Positions 16,975-23,120 of a stretch of DNA of 23,120 nucleotides are shown piece after piece. A program made the translations under genes and the position numbers. Each line of letters opens with the position of its first letter. Within the stretch, counting starts at the first letter, position 1. The notes below the pieces were generated by a model. It worked only from the letters and a program-made list of their open reading frames with translations, was not told where the DNA came from and made no database searches. The DNA comes from Azorhizobium sp943369575. Lineage in GTDB: Bacteria; Pseudomonadota; Alphaproteobacteria; Rhizobiales; Xanthobacteraceae. The DNA is taken from NCBI GenBank assembly GCA_943369575.1, contig CALRNP020000068.1:1-23120 (forward strand), read 5' to 3'.

Positions 16975-17976
16975 ATGCAGCCCGGTCGCCAAGGAGAAGC
17001 CTTGACGCGGCCTTGGCTCAGCCGTGATATCGCCTCCACCCCATGGCACCTTGACCGCATCATGGGTTTGACTTCAGCCATCACCGGATCTGCGCGTCTC
17101 CACGCGGCCCTGCCCGGCGCCGCCCGCGCCGCCGCATTCGCGGCGCTGATCGGCCTGACTGCCATGATTGGCGCCATTGCACCCGCTCAAGCCTTCGACG
17201 GAAATACCCAGGGTGGCGGCTCCTCCGCTGCTTTGACACCGCCGGCCAGCCTGCCGCTGCCGCCGGGCGCCCGCCCGGTTGATGAGGCATTTCGCTCCGG
17301 CACTCAGGCGCTGCGGTCCGGCCAGACCGCCAAGGGCGTGGATGCCCTCCGCTATGCCGCCGACCAGGGGCATCCGGCCGCCCAGTGGAAACTGGGCCGC
17401 ATGTATGCAGATGGCGACGGCGTGAAGCGGGACGACGCCAAGGCGTTCGAATATTTCAGCCGCATCGCCAATCTGCATGCGGAAGACTATCCCGGCACGG
17501 CGCAGGCGCGGTTTGCCGCCAGCGCCTTCGTGGCCTTGGGCAGCTATTATCTCGCCGGCATTCCCAACACCGCGGTGCGGCGCGACCCGTCCCGCGCGCG
17601 GGACATGTTCTCCTATGCGGCATCGTATTTCGGCGATCCCGACGCGCAGTACCGTCTCGGGAAGATGTATCTAGAGGGCATCGGCACCCAACGGGATCCC
17701 CGTCAGGGCGCGCGGTGGCTGATCCTTTCCGCGCAGAAAGGCCAGTATGAAGCCCAGGCCCTGCTGGGGCACCTGCTCTTCCGCGGCGACGACGGCATCC
17801 CCCGCCAAGGCGCCAAGGGGCTGATGTGGCTGACCCTCGCGCGCGACGGCGCGGCCGCCCCCGACGACAAATGGGTGGTGGATCTCTATGAGGACGCCTT
17901 CTCCGAAGCGACCCCGGACGAACGGGCCATGGCGCTACAGTATCTCGAGCAGTGGCTGAAGAGCGCCCAGCGCTGA
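16975..17976 (+). CDS. ExoR-like Sel1-repeat periplasmic protein
   Basis: Resembles ExoR, the periplasmic protein that in rhizobia and Agrobacterium inhibits the ChvG-ChvI two-component system and so controls exopolysaccharide, motility and acid response. Numbered from the ATG at 16975 (333 residues), there is a hydrophobic segment at about 52-70 ending in APAQA (cleavage near 73), then a Pro-rich spacer and Sel1/TPR-like repeats. These lie at about 118-150 (GVDALRYAADQGHPAAQWKLGRMY), 206-238 (AASYFGDPDAQYRLGKMYLEG) and 242-275. The start is uncertain. ATG 16975 has a near-perfect AGGAGG four bases upstream, but the signal peptide would fit better from ATG 17062 (304 residues), which has no ribosome site. 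No exo or chv genes are nearby, so ExoR function is an inference from the repeat pattern and signal peptide. Confidence 0.8.
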   Translation: MQPGRQGEALTRPWLSRDIASTPWHLDRIMGLTSAITGSARLHAALPGAARAAAFAALIGLTAMIGAIAPAQAFDGNTQGGGSSAALTPPASLPLPPGARPVDEAFRSGTQALRSGQTAKGVDALRYAADQGHPAAQWKLGRMYADGDGVKRDDAKAFEYFSRIANLHAEDYPGTAQARFAASAFVALGSYYLAGIPNTAVRRDPSRARDMFSYAASYFGDPDAQYRLGKMYLEGIGTQRDPRQGARWLILSAQKGQYEAQALLGHLLFRGDDGIPRQGAKGLMWLTLARDGAAAPDDKWVVDLYEDAFSEATPDERAMALQYLEQWLKSAQR

Positions 17977-18183
17977 ACCAGCGGCAGCGTCCTAACGCCC
18001 GCACCTCTCCCTGACCGCGCCCCGCTGAAGCCCCCCCCCAATCTATTACCTCCGGCACGCCCGCAGACTGACATCTGCCGGCCGCGGTACCGCCGGCCCT
18101 ACCCTCGGCGTATGATCTGCCAGGGGGCGACGGGCGTAGTTGGACACAGGTCCGCGCAACTGGCCCAGACAGGGAGAACGATC

Positions 18184-19635
18184 ATGAGCGCCGCCAGCAC
18201 CGCCGTGATGTGGTTCCGTGACGACCTGCGTCTCGCGGACAATCCCGCTCTCGCCGCCGCGGCCGATGGCCGACAGGTTCTCGCGCTGTATGTGCTGGAT
18301 GAGGATAGCCCCGGCGTGCGCCGGCTGGGTGGAGCCGCGCGCTGGTGGCTGGCCAGGTCGCTGCGGGCCTTGCAGGCGGATCTCGGCCGGTATGGCGTGC
18401 CCCTGATTCTCAGACGCGGCGCGGCGGGCCGCATCGTGCCGGAGATCATGCGGGCGGCGGGAGCCGACCGCCTCGCCTTCAATTGGCGTCCGGGGAAGGC
18501 GGAACAGGCCGTGGACGGGGCCGTGGCCCAAACACTCGCCGCCTCTGGACAGACGGTGGAGCGTACGCTCGGCCATCTCCTGCATCTGCCGGGGGACGTC
18601 CGCGGCACAGGTGGCGGTCTGCCGCGCACTTTTTCCGCCTTCCAGCGGGCGGCGATGAAGGTACGGAATATCGGTCAGCCTCTGCCGGTGCCCCGCCTCT
18701 CCGGCGCTCCGTCCCTCCCGAGCGACAGTCTGGATGCCTGGGGTCTCGAGCCCACAACGCCAGATTGGGCGGGCGGATTGCGGGAGGCGTGGCAGCCGGG
18801 CGAGGCGGCGGCGCGGGCGCGGCTGGAGCGCTTCCTGTCAGACGGTTTGGCCGGCTATGCCGATGGCCGTGACCGGCCGGACCAGACCCACGTCTCCCGT
18901 CTATCGCCGGATCTGCGCGCCGGGGCGCTCTCCCCGCGACAGGTGCTGATCGCCGCCCTGGCGGCGGGCGACGCCGGCACGGTCGCGACCAAGGACGTGC
19001 AGAAATTCGAATCAGAGGTGTATTGGCGGGAATTCTCCCATCACCTGCTGTTCGCGTTTCCCGACCTTGGCCGGCGCAATCTCCAGTCCTCCTTCGATGC
19101 CTTTCCCTGGCGGGAATGCTCCGGCGATCTGAAAGCCTGGCAGCACGGCCGCACCGGCTATCCCATCGTCGACGCCGGTATGCGGCAGCTGTGGCAGACC
19201 GGCTGGATGCACAATCGGGTGCGCATGGTCGTGGCCTCCTTCCTGTGCAAGCACCTGCTCATCCACTGGCAGGAGGGCGAGCGCTGGTTCTGGGACACGT
19301 TGGTGGATGCCGATCCCGCCAGCAATGCCGCCAGTTGGCAATGGGTGGCCGGCTCGGGTGCCGACGCCGCCCCCTACTTCCGCATCTTCAATCCGGTGCT
19401 CCAGGGCGAGAAGTTCGACCCCGACGGCAGCTATGTGCGCACCTACGTGCCGGAGCTTGCCCATCTGCCAGCGCGGCTGATCCACAAGCCGTGGGACGCC
19501 GGCCTGGATTTGGCCCGGGCCGGCATCCGGCTGGGCGTGGATTATCCCAAGCCCATCGTCGATCATGCCGCCGCGCGTGAGCGGGCGCTGCGGGCATTCG
19601 AGCATACTCGCCGGGAGCTGCGCCCCGCCGGCTGA
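18184..19635 (+). CDS. phrB: Deoxyribodipyrimidine photolyase (class I CPD photolyase family)
   Basis: Flavoenzyme that uses blue light to split UV-induced pyrimidine dimers. The 483-residue product has the N-terminal Rossmann-like antenna domain (MWFRDDLRLADNPAL at 9-23, LYVLDED at 35-41) and the C-terminal FAD domain (about 275-475). The latter contains GRTGYPIVDAGMRQL (322-336), TGWMHNRVRMVVASFL (339-354), SWQWVAGSGADAAPYFRIFNP (from 384) and the family's PW near the end. The tryptophans in SWQW include the position that in E. coli PhrB starts the photoreduction chain. The ATG at 18184 has AGGGAG seven bases upstream. Cryptochrome-like activity is possible, but the motifs match the bacterial CPD photolyase pattern. 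The 207-bp gap before it contains a C9 run (18031-18039) and a GCCGGC hairpin (18077-18097). Confidence 0.93.
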   Translation: MSAASTAVMWFRDDLRLADNPALAAAADGRQVLALYVLDEDSPGVRRLGGAARWWLARSLRALQADLGRYGVPLILRRGAAGRIVPEIMRAAGADRLAFNWRPGKAEQAVDGAVAQTLAASGQTVERTLGHLLHLPGDVRGTGGGLPRTFSAFQRAAMKVRNIGQPLPVPRLSGAPSLPSDSLDAWGLEPTTPDWAGGLREAWQPGEAAARARLERFLSDGLAGYADGRDRPDQTHVSRLSPDLRAGALSPRQVLIAALAAGDAGTVATKDVQKFESEVYWREFSHHLLFAFPDLGRRNLQSSFDAFPWRECSGDLKAWQHGRTGYPIVDAGMRQLWQTGWMHNRVRMVVASFLCKHLLIHWQEGERWFWDTLVDADPASNAASWQWVAGSGADAAPYFRIFNPVLQGEKFDPDGSYVRTYVPELAHLPARLIHKPWDAGLDLARAGIRLGVDYPKPIVDHAAARERALRAFEHTRRELRPAG

Positions 19636-19714
19636 GGCGGGACACCACAGGCACGGAGGTTGCTGCCCCCTCCCCCGTTGGCTAGGCTGCTTCGGGAATG
19701 CTGGAGTGGTTCCC

Positions 19715-20746
19715 ATGAATTTCCGCGACGGGCTTGTAAATTCCATCGGCCATACGCCGCTCATCAAGCTCAAACGCGCCTCGGAACTGACCGGATGCAC
19801 GATCCTCGGCAAGGCCGAGTTCATGAATCCGGGTCAGTCGGTGAAGGATCGCGCGGCGCTCGGCATCATTCAGGATGCCATTGCCAAGAAGCAGATCGAG
19901 CCCGGCGGCATCATCGTCGAGGGTACCGCTGGCAATACCGGCATCGGCCTGGCGCTGGTGGCGGCGCCCTTCGGCTTCCAGACGGTGATCGTGATCCCTG
20001 AGACCCAGTCCCAGGAAAAGAAGGACATGCTGCGGCTGGCGGGCGCCACTTTGGTGGAGGTGCCGGCGGTGGCCTATGCCAACCCCAACAATTACGTGAA
20101 GGTCTCCGGCCGACTCGCCGAGGCGCTGGCAAAAACGGCGCCGCATGGGGCCATCTGGGCCAACCAATTCGACAATGTGGCCAATCGCGAAGCCCATATC
20201 GCCACCACCGGCCCGGAAATATGGGAGCAGACCGACGGCAAGGTGGATGGCTTCGTGTGTGCGGTCGGTACCGGAGGTACCTTCGCCGGCGTCGGGCTGG
20301 CGCTGAAGGCCCGCAATGCGGCCATCAAGATCGCCCTGGCCGATCCCATGGGCGCTTCACTCTATTCTTTCTACACCAGCGGCGTGCTGCAGGCAGAAGG
20401 CAGTTCCATCACCGAGGGCATCGGCCAGGGCCGTATCACCGCCAATCTCGAAGATGCGCCCGTGGATGCCGCGTTCCAAATCCCAGATGCGGAGGCCATC
20501 CCCATCGTGTTCGATCTGCTGGAACATGAGGGCCTGTGCCTGGGTGGCTCGTCCGGCATCAATGTGGCGGGTGCCATCCGGCTTGCGCGGGAACTCGGGC
20601 CGGGCCACACCATCGTGACCATCCTGTGCGACTACGGCACCCGTTATCAGTCCAAGCTGTTCAATCCCGACTTCCTGCGTTCCAAGAACCTGCCGGTTCC
20701 CGCCTGGCTGGAGCGCAAGATCGAGGTTCCCAACGTTCTCCTCTAA
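19715..20746 (+). CDS. cysK: Cysteine synthase A (O-acetylserine sulfhydrylase family)
   Basis: PLP-dependent enzyme that makes cysteine from O-acetylserine and sulfide. The 343-residue product shows the fold type II signature NPGQSVKDRAA with the PLP lysine K44, the phosphate-binding loop GTGGT (185-189), and GGSSG (277-281), whose S280 matches the serine that contacts the PLP ring nitrogen. The substrate loop reads EGTAGNTGIG (69-78) where classical CysK has TSGNTG, so the serine is alanine (A72). The protein is about 20-30 residues longer than enterobacterial CysK, as in many alphaproteobacterial homologues. The ATG at 19715 has GGAG eight bases upstream. sseA follows 32 bp after the stop, so the two are probably one operon of sulfur metabolism. 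A cystathionine beta-synthase-like or other beta-replacement activity cannot be excluded. Confidence 0.9.
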   Translation: MNFRDGLVNSIGHTPLIKLKRASELTGCTILGKAEFMNPGQSVKDRAALGIIQDAIAKKQIEPGGIIVEGTAGNTGIGLALVAAPFGFQTVIVIPETQSQEKKDMLRLAGATLVEVPAVAYANPNNYVKVSGRLAEALAKTAPHGAIWANQFDNVANREAHIATTGPEIWEQTDGKVDGFVCAVGTGGTFAGVGLALKARNAAIKIALADPMGASLYSFYTSGVLQAEGSSITEGIGQGRITANLEDAPVDAAFQIPDAEAIPIVFDLLEHEGLCLGGSSGINVAGAIRLARELGPGHTIVTILCDYGTRYQSKLFNPDFLRSKNLPVPAWLERKIEVPNVLL

Positions 20747-20778
20747 AGACACCGTCCCGCAACACCTGAAGGCCCGCA

Positions 20779-21618
20779 ATGACCTCCCCCTTCGTTTCCA
20801 CCGAATGGCTCGCCGCCAACCTGACCGCGCCCGATCTGGTGATCGTCGACGGCTCCTGGCATCTGCCCCCCGCCGGGCGCAGTGGCAAGGCGGAATTCCT
20901 GGAGCGGCATATTCCCGGCGCGGTGTTCTTCGACATCGACACGATCTCCGATCCGAGCACGGGCCTGCCCCACATGCTGCCCGATACAGCCGCCTTCGCC
21001 GCCGCGGCGGGTGCGCTGGGCATTGGTGATGGCTTGCGCGTTGTCGTCTATGACGCCGCCGGCCTGTTTTCGGCGCCGCGGGTGTGGTGGACCTTGAAGG
21101 CTTTCGGCGTGCGCGAGGTGCTGATTCTCGACGGCGGGCTGCCGAAATGGCTGGCGGAAGACCGGCCCACGGAGAGCGGGCCCGCAACTCGCGCCCCCGC
21201 CGTTTTCTCGGCCCGGTTGGACCGTTCCATTGTGGCGGATATCGCCAAGGTCGAAACCGCGATTTCCGGATCCTTTATCCAGGTGCTCGATGCCCGCCCG
21301 GCGGACAGGTTTGCTGGTACCGCCCCAGAACCACGGCCGGGCATTTCCTCCGGCCACATCCCCGGCAGCCTCAACCTGCCCTTCGGCAAAATCGTCAAGG
21401 ACGGGCACCTGGTATCCCCGGAAAACATCCGCGCCGCCTTGATTGACGCTGGGGTGGACCTCGAGCGTCCCGTGGTTACCACCTGCGGGTCCGGTGTGTC
21501 CGCCGCCATCTTGTGGGTGGCTCTTGAGAGCATCGGCAAGTTGCCGCTGGCGCTCTATGACGGGTCCTGGGCGGAATGGGCCTCCAGCGGCAAGCCGATC
21601 GCAACCGCTCCAAAATGA
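20779..21618 (+). CDS. sseA: 3-mercaptopyruvate sulfurtransferase (tandem rhodanese)
   Basis: Transfers sulfur from 3-mercaptopyruvate, a cysteine breakdown product, to thiols or cyanide. The 279-residue product has two rhodanese domains: an inactive N-terminal one (about 6-125, with VDGSWHLP and the HIPGAVFFDIDTISD motif) and a C-terminal catalytic one (about 150-275). The latter has DARPADRF, SGHIPGSLNLPF and the active loop CGSGVSA with nucleophile C236. The CGSG-type loop is typical of mercaptopyruvate sulfurtransferase rather than thiosulfate sulfurtransferase, which usually has CRKGVT. The ATG at 20779 has GAAGG six bases upstream. It lies 32 bp downstream of cysK, so cysteine synthesis and a cysteine-derived sulfur transfer step appear to be coexpressed. 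Confidence 0.93.
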   Translation: MTSPFVSTEWLAANLTAPDLVIVDGSWHLPPAGRSGKAEFLERHIPGAVFFDIDTISDPSTGLPHMLPDTAAFAAAAGALGIGDGLRVVVYDAAGLFSAPRVWWTLKAFGVREVLILDGGLPKWLAEDRPTESGPATRAPAVFSARLDRSIVADIAKVETAISGSFIQVLDARPADRFAGTAPEPRPGISSGHIPGSLNLPFGKIVKDGHLVSPENIRAALIDAGVDLERPVVTTCGSGVSAAILWVALESIGKLPLALYDGSWAEWASSGKPIATAPK

Positions 21619-21633
21619 CGTGCATTCCGCAGG

Positions 21634-21648
21634 TTGTGCAACGCACAA
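21634..21648. promoter_or_regulatory. 15-bp palindrome upstream of the chemoreceptor gene
   Basis: TTGTGC-AAC-GCACAA is a perfect 6-bp inverted repeat with three central bases, 16 bp past the sseA stop and about 157 bp before the chemoreceptor start. No T run follows, so it is more likely a protein-binding site than a terminator. No regulator can be named. Confidence 0.35.
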
Positions 21649-21679
21649 TAGGCATTTAGGTCAGCGTCACGCAAGCCTC

Positions 21680-21718
21680 CTCCCCAACTTTCGCCTGAGC
21701 ACGGCGGGCTTTGGGGGG
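21680..21718 (+). promoter_or_regulatory. First hairpin of the chemoreceptor leader
   Basis: CCCCAA at 21682-21687 pairs with TTGGGG at 21711-21716, extended outward by one G-T pair and one G-C pair. Inside, CGCC (21692-21695) pairs with GGCG (21703-21706), giving a two-part stem with an internal loop. It directly precedes the longer inverted repeat. It could also serve as an sseA terminator, although no T run follows. Confidence 0.35.
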
Positions 21719-21723
21719 AGCAC

Positions 21724-21796
21724 CCTTTCAACGCCATGCAGTTTTAGCCCGGTCGCGGTCTGGCCCAACGACCGTCGATCGGCTGGCGTTGAAAGG
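21724..21796 (+). promoter_or_regulatory. Long inverted repeat that would mask the chemoreceptor Shine-Dalgarno
   Basis: CCTTTCAACGCCA (21724-21736) and TGGCGTTGAAAGG (21784-21796) are perfect 13-bp inverted repeats separated by 47 bases. The right arm contains AAAGG, which is the core of the ribosome site (AAGGA, 21793-21797) of the gene starting at 21805. GGTCG (21751-21755) and CGACC (21769-21773) could form an inner stem. In an mRNA this fold would hide the ribosome site. It could instead act as a DNA operator with widely spaced half-sites. The pairing is seen directly; regulation is inferred. Confidence 0.5.
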
Positions 21797-21804
21797 AATT
21801 GGTT

Positions 21805-23120
21805 ATGTCATTCAAGAATCTCCCGATCATGTTCAAGATCGGTATCCTCATCATCATGCTCGGCGTCTGCGCCCTCGGCGGCACCATCTTCGCCGGTGGC
21901 AAGATCAATGATGTTTCAGCAGCGTATGACGCTGCGTTGGACGAGGATGCCGGCTATCTCCAGCTCGCCCGGCTCAACCGCCAGACCGTGGGCCTGCAGC
22001 GCTCCATCTATCAGATCATCGTCGCGACGACGGACGAGGAGCTCAAGGCGGCAGACGCTCGTTATAAGGCGACGTTGGCAGCCTTCGAAACCCGCGCCAA
22101 GGATGCCCGCGCGCTCCTTCCCGCACTCACAGGCCAGATCGACAAGATCACGACGGACTTGCGCTCCACCCTGAGCGGCGCCTGCGGGCCGACACTTAAG
22201 CTGGCCATGTCATCCACCGCTCCGGATGACATCATCAAGTCCGGCCGCATGATGGCGTCGGATTGCGATCCCGCCCTGCGGGTCCAGGTCGATGCCGTGA
22301 CCAAGCTCATTGATGACGGCGTCGCCAAGGCGAAGGCGACCCTCGATGAGCTCGAGAAGTCCACCTCCTCCACCATCAGCTTCCTCAACATCCTGATGGG
22401 CTGCGTCGTCGTCGCCGCTCTGGTGGTCGCCGGCCTCGTGACCCGCTTCGGCATCGTGAAGCCGATCAATAGCATCCTGTCCGTCATCGGCGAGATCCAG
22501 GCCGGCAAGCTCACCGTCACCGTGCCGAGCACTGAGCGCAAGGACGAGGTCGGCACCATCGCCAAGAGCGTGGAAACCTTCCGGCTCGGACTGGTGGAAG
22601 CCGAGCGCCTGCGGGGCGAAGCCGCCCTCCAGGAACAGCGTTCGGCTGAGAAGGTCCGCAACGAGCGGCTGGAGATCGCCAACACGTTCGAAGCCAGCAT
22701 GGGCGCCCTCGCCAATGCCTTCGCCCAGTCTTCAAACGAAGTCTCCGAAGCCGCCCGCAACCTCGCCTCCACCGCGGAAGAGACCTCGCGCCAGGCTGAA
22801 GCTGTCGGTGGCGCCGCCCAGGAAGCCAGCCACAATGTGCAGACGGTCGCCGCCTCCACCGAGGAAATGACCGCCTCCATCCGCGAGATCGGCTCCCAGG
22901 TGTCCCACGCCGCCAAGATCGCGGCCACGGCCGCCGACGAGACCGCCCGCACCCAGACCGAGATCATCGAGCTGTCGCAGTCGGCGGCCAAGATCGGCGA
23001 AGTGGTGATCCTGATCACCAATATCGCCAGCCAGACCAACCTCTTGGCGCTGAACGCCACCATCGAGGCGGCGCGTGCCGGCGAGATGGGCAAGGGCTTC
23101 GCGGTGGTGGCCCAGGAAGT
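21805..23120 (+). CDS. Methyl-accepting chemotaxis protein, partial (3' end outside window)
   Basis: Transmembrane chemoreceptor that passes periplasmic signals to CheA/CheW. The 438 residues present show TM1 (about 10-30), a periplasmic helical sensor domain (about 31-190) with two cysteines (C127, C154), TM2 (about 193-213), a HAMP domain (about 214-268, starting at the VKPI motif) and a long coiled-coil signalling domain. The sequence ends just after the conserved hairpin tip IASQTNLLALNATIEAARAGEMGKGFAVVAQE. The ATG at 21805 has AAGGA seven bases upstream. The gap from sseA is 186 bp and holds a palindrome and two hairpins, so it is likely its own transcription unit. The ligand is unknown. 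The antisense frame of 343 codons is a shadow. Confidence 0.93.
   Translation, partial: MSFKNLPIMFKIGILIIMLGVCALGGTIFAGGKINDVSAAYDAALDEDAGYLQLARLNRQTVGLQRSIYQIIVATTDEELKAADARYKATLAAFETRAKDARALLPALTGQIDKITTDLRSTLSGACGPTLKLAMSSTAPDDIIKSGRMMASDCDPALRVQVDAVTKLIDDGVAKAKATLDELEKSTSSTISFLNILMGCVVVAALVVAGLVTRFGIVKPINSILSVIGEIQAGKLTVTVPSTERKDEVGTIAKSVETFRLGLVEAERLRGEAALQEQRSAEKVRNERLEIANTFEASMGALANAFAQSSNEVSEAARNLASTAEETSRQAEAVGGAAQEASHNVQTVAASTEEMTASIREIGSQVSHAAKIAATAADETARTQTEIIELSQSAAKIGEVVILITNIASQTNLLALNATIEAARAGEMGKGFAVVAQE

Noticed and set aside
18031..18039. Run of nine C residues between the ExoR-like gene and phrB
   Set aside because: It is intergenic, far from any promoter element I can identify, and may vary without effect; no sign of a phase-variable switch.
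21661..21720. Cyclic-di-GMP (GEMM-type) riboswitch before the chemoreceptor
   Set aside because: CACGCAAGCC is only loosely like part of the GEMM consensus; the tetraloop receptor and the full three-way fold are absent.
22062..23093. Minus-strand frame of 343 codons opposite the chemoreceptor
   Set aside because: Ser/Ala/Arg-rich shadow of the coiled-coil signalling domain; the plus strand matches the family tip sequence.

Overview
The window is high-GC DNA from an alphaproteobacterium, most likely of the Hyphomicrobiales (Rhizobiales). The evidence is the gene set and order: argS-dgt beside a divergent erpA, and a PIMT-like methyltransferase followed by tolC, a PopZ/DUF2497 protein and valS. 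An ExoR-like Sel1-repeat protein and a cysteine synthase with alphaproteobacterial-type motifs fit the same group. A family such as Xanthobacteraceae is possible but cannot be fixed from the sequence alone. Almost everything looks chromosomal. I see no insertion sequence, prophage, CRISPR array or integrase.

Layout. Positions 1-2725 (minus): argS, running off the left edge, and dgt just upstream of it. 2850-3188 (plus): erpA, divergent from dgt. 3217-5764 (minus): a two-gene polysaccharide O-acetylation cassette, an AlgI-type MBOAT protein followed by an AlgJ/AlgX-type SGNH protein. 5958-6746 (plus): xth. 6946-7020 (minus): tRNA-Asn with its own terminator and promoter. 7151-8995 (minus): an MsbA-like ABC exporter. 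9191-9264 (minus): tRNA-Cys. 9435-10010 (plus): an unrecognised secreted protein built from two similar beta modules. 10102-16744 (plus): PIMT-like protein, tolC, popZ and valS. 16975-17976 (plus): ExoR-like protein. 18184-19635 (plus): photolyase. 19715-21618 (plus): cysK and sseA, probably an operon. 21805-23120 (plus): a chemoreceptor cut by the right edge.

Themes. Translation and replication housekeeping (argS, valS, two tRNAs, dgt, xth, phrB, popZ) is mixed with envelope and export functions (MsbA-like exporter, TolC, O-acetylation pair, ExoR-like regulator) and sulfur or Fe-S metabolism (erpA, cysK, sseA).

No clearly new multi-gene system is visible. The most distinctive signal is the leader of the chemoreceptor gene. 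It has a perfect 13-bp inverted repeat whose right arm contains the Shine-Dalgarno sequence, preceded by a second hairpin and a 15-bp palindrome, and looks like a candidate cis-regulatory RNA. Other points worth checking are the placement of the acetylation cassette between erpA and xth, a charge-balanced Arg/Pro-rich linker in PopZ, a nine-G tract next to the first cluster cysteine codon of erpA, and the duplicated secreted protein at 9435.
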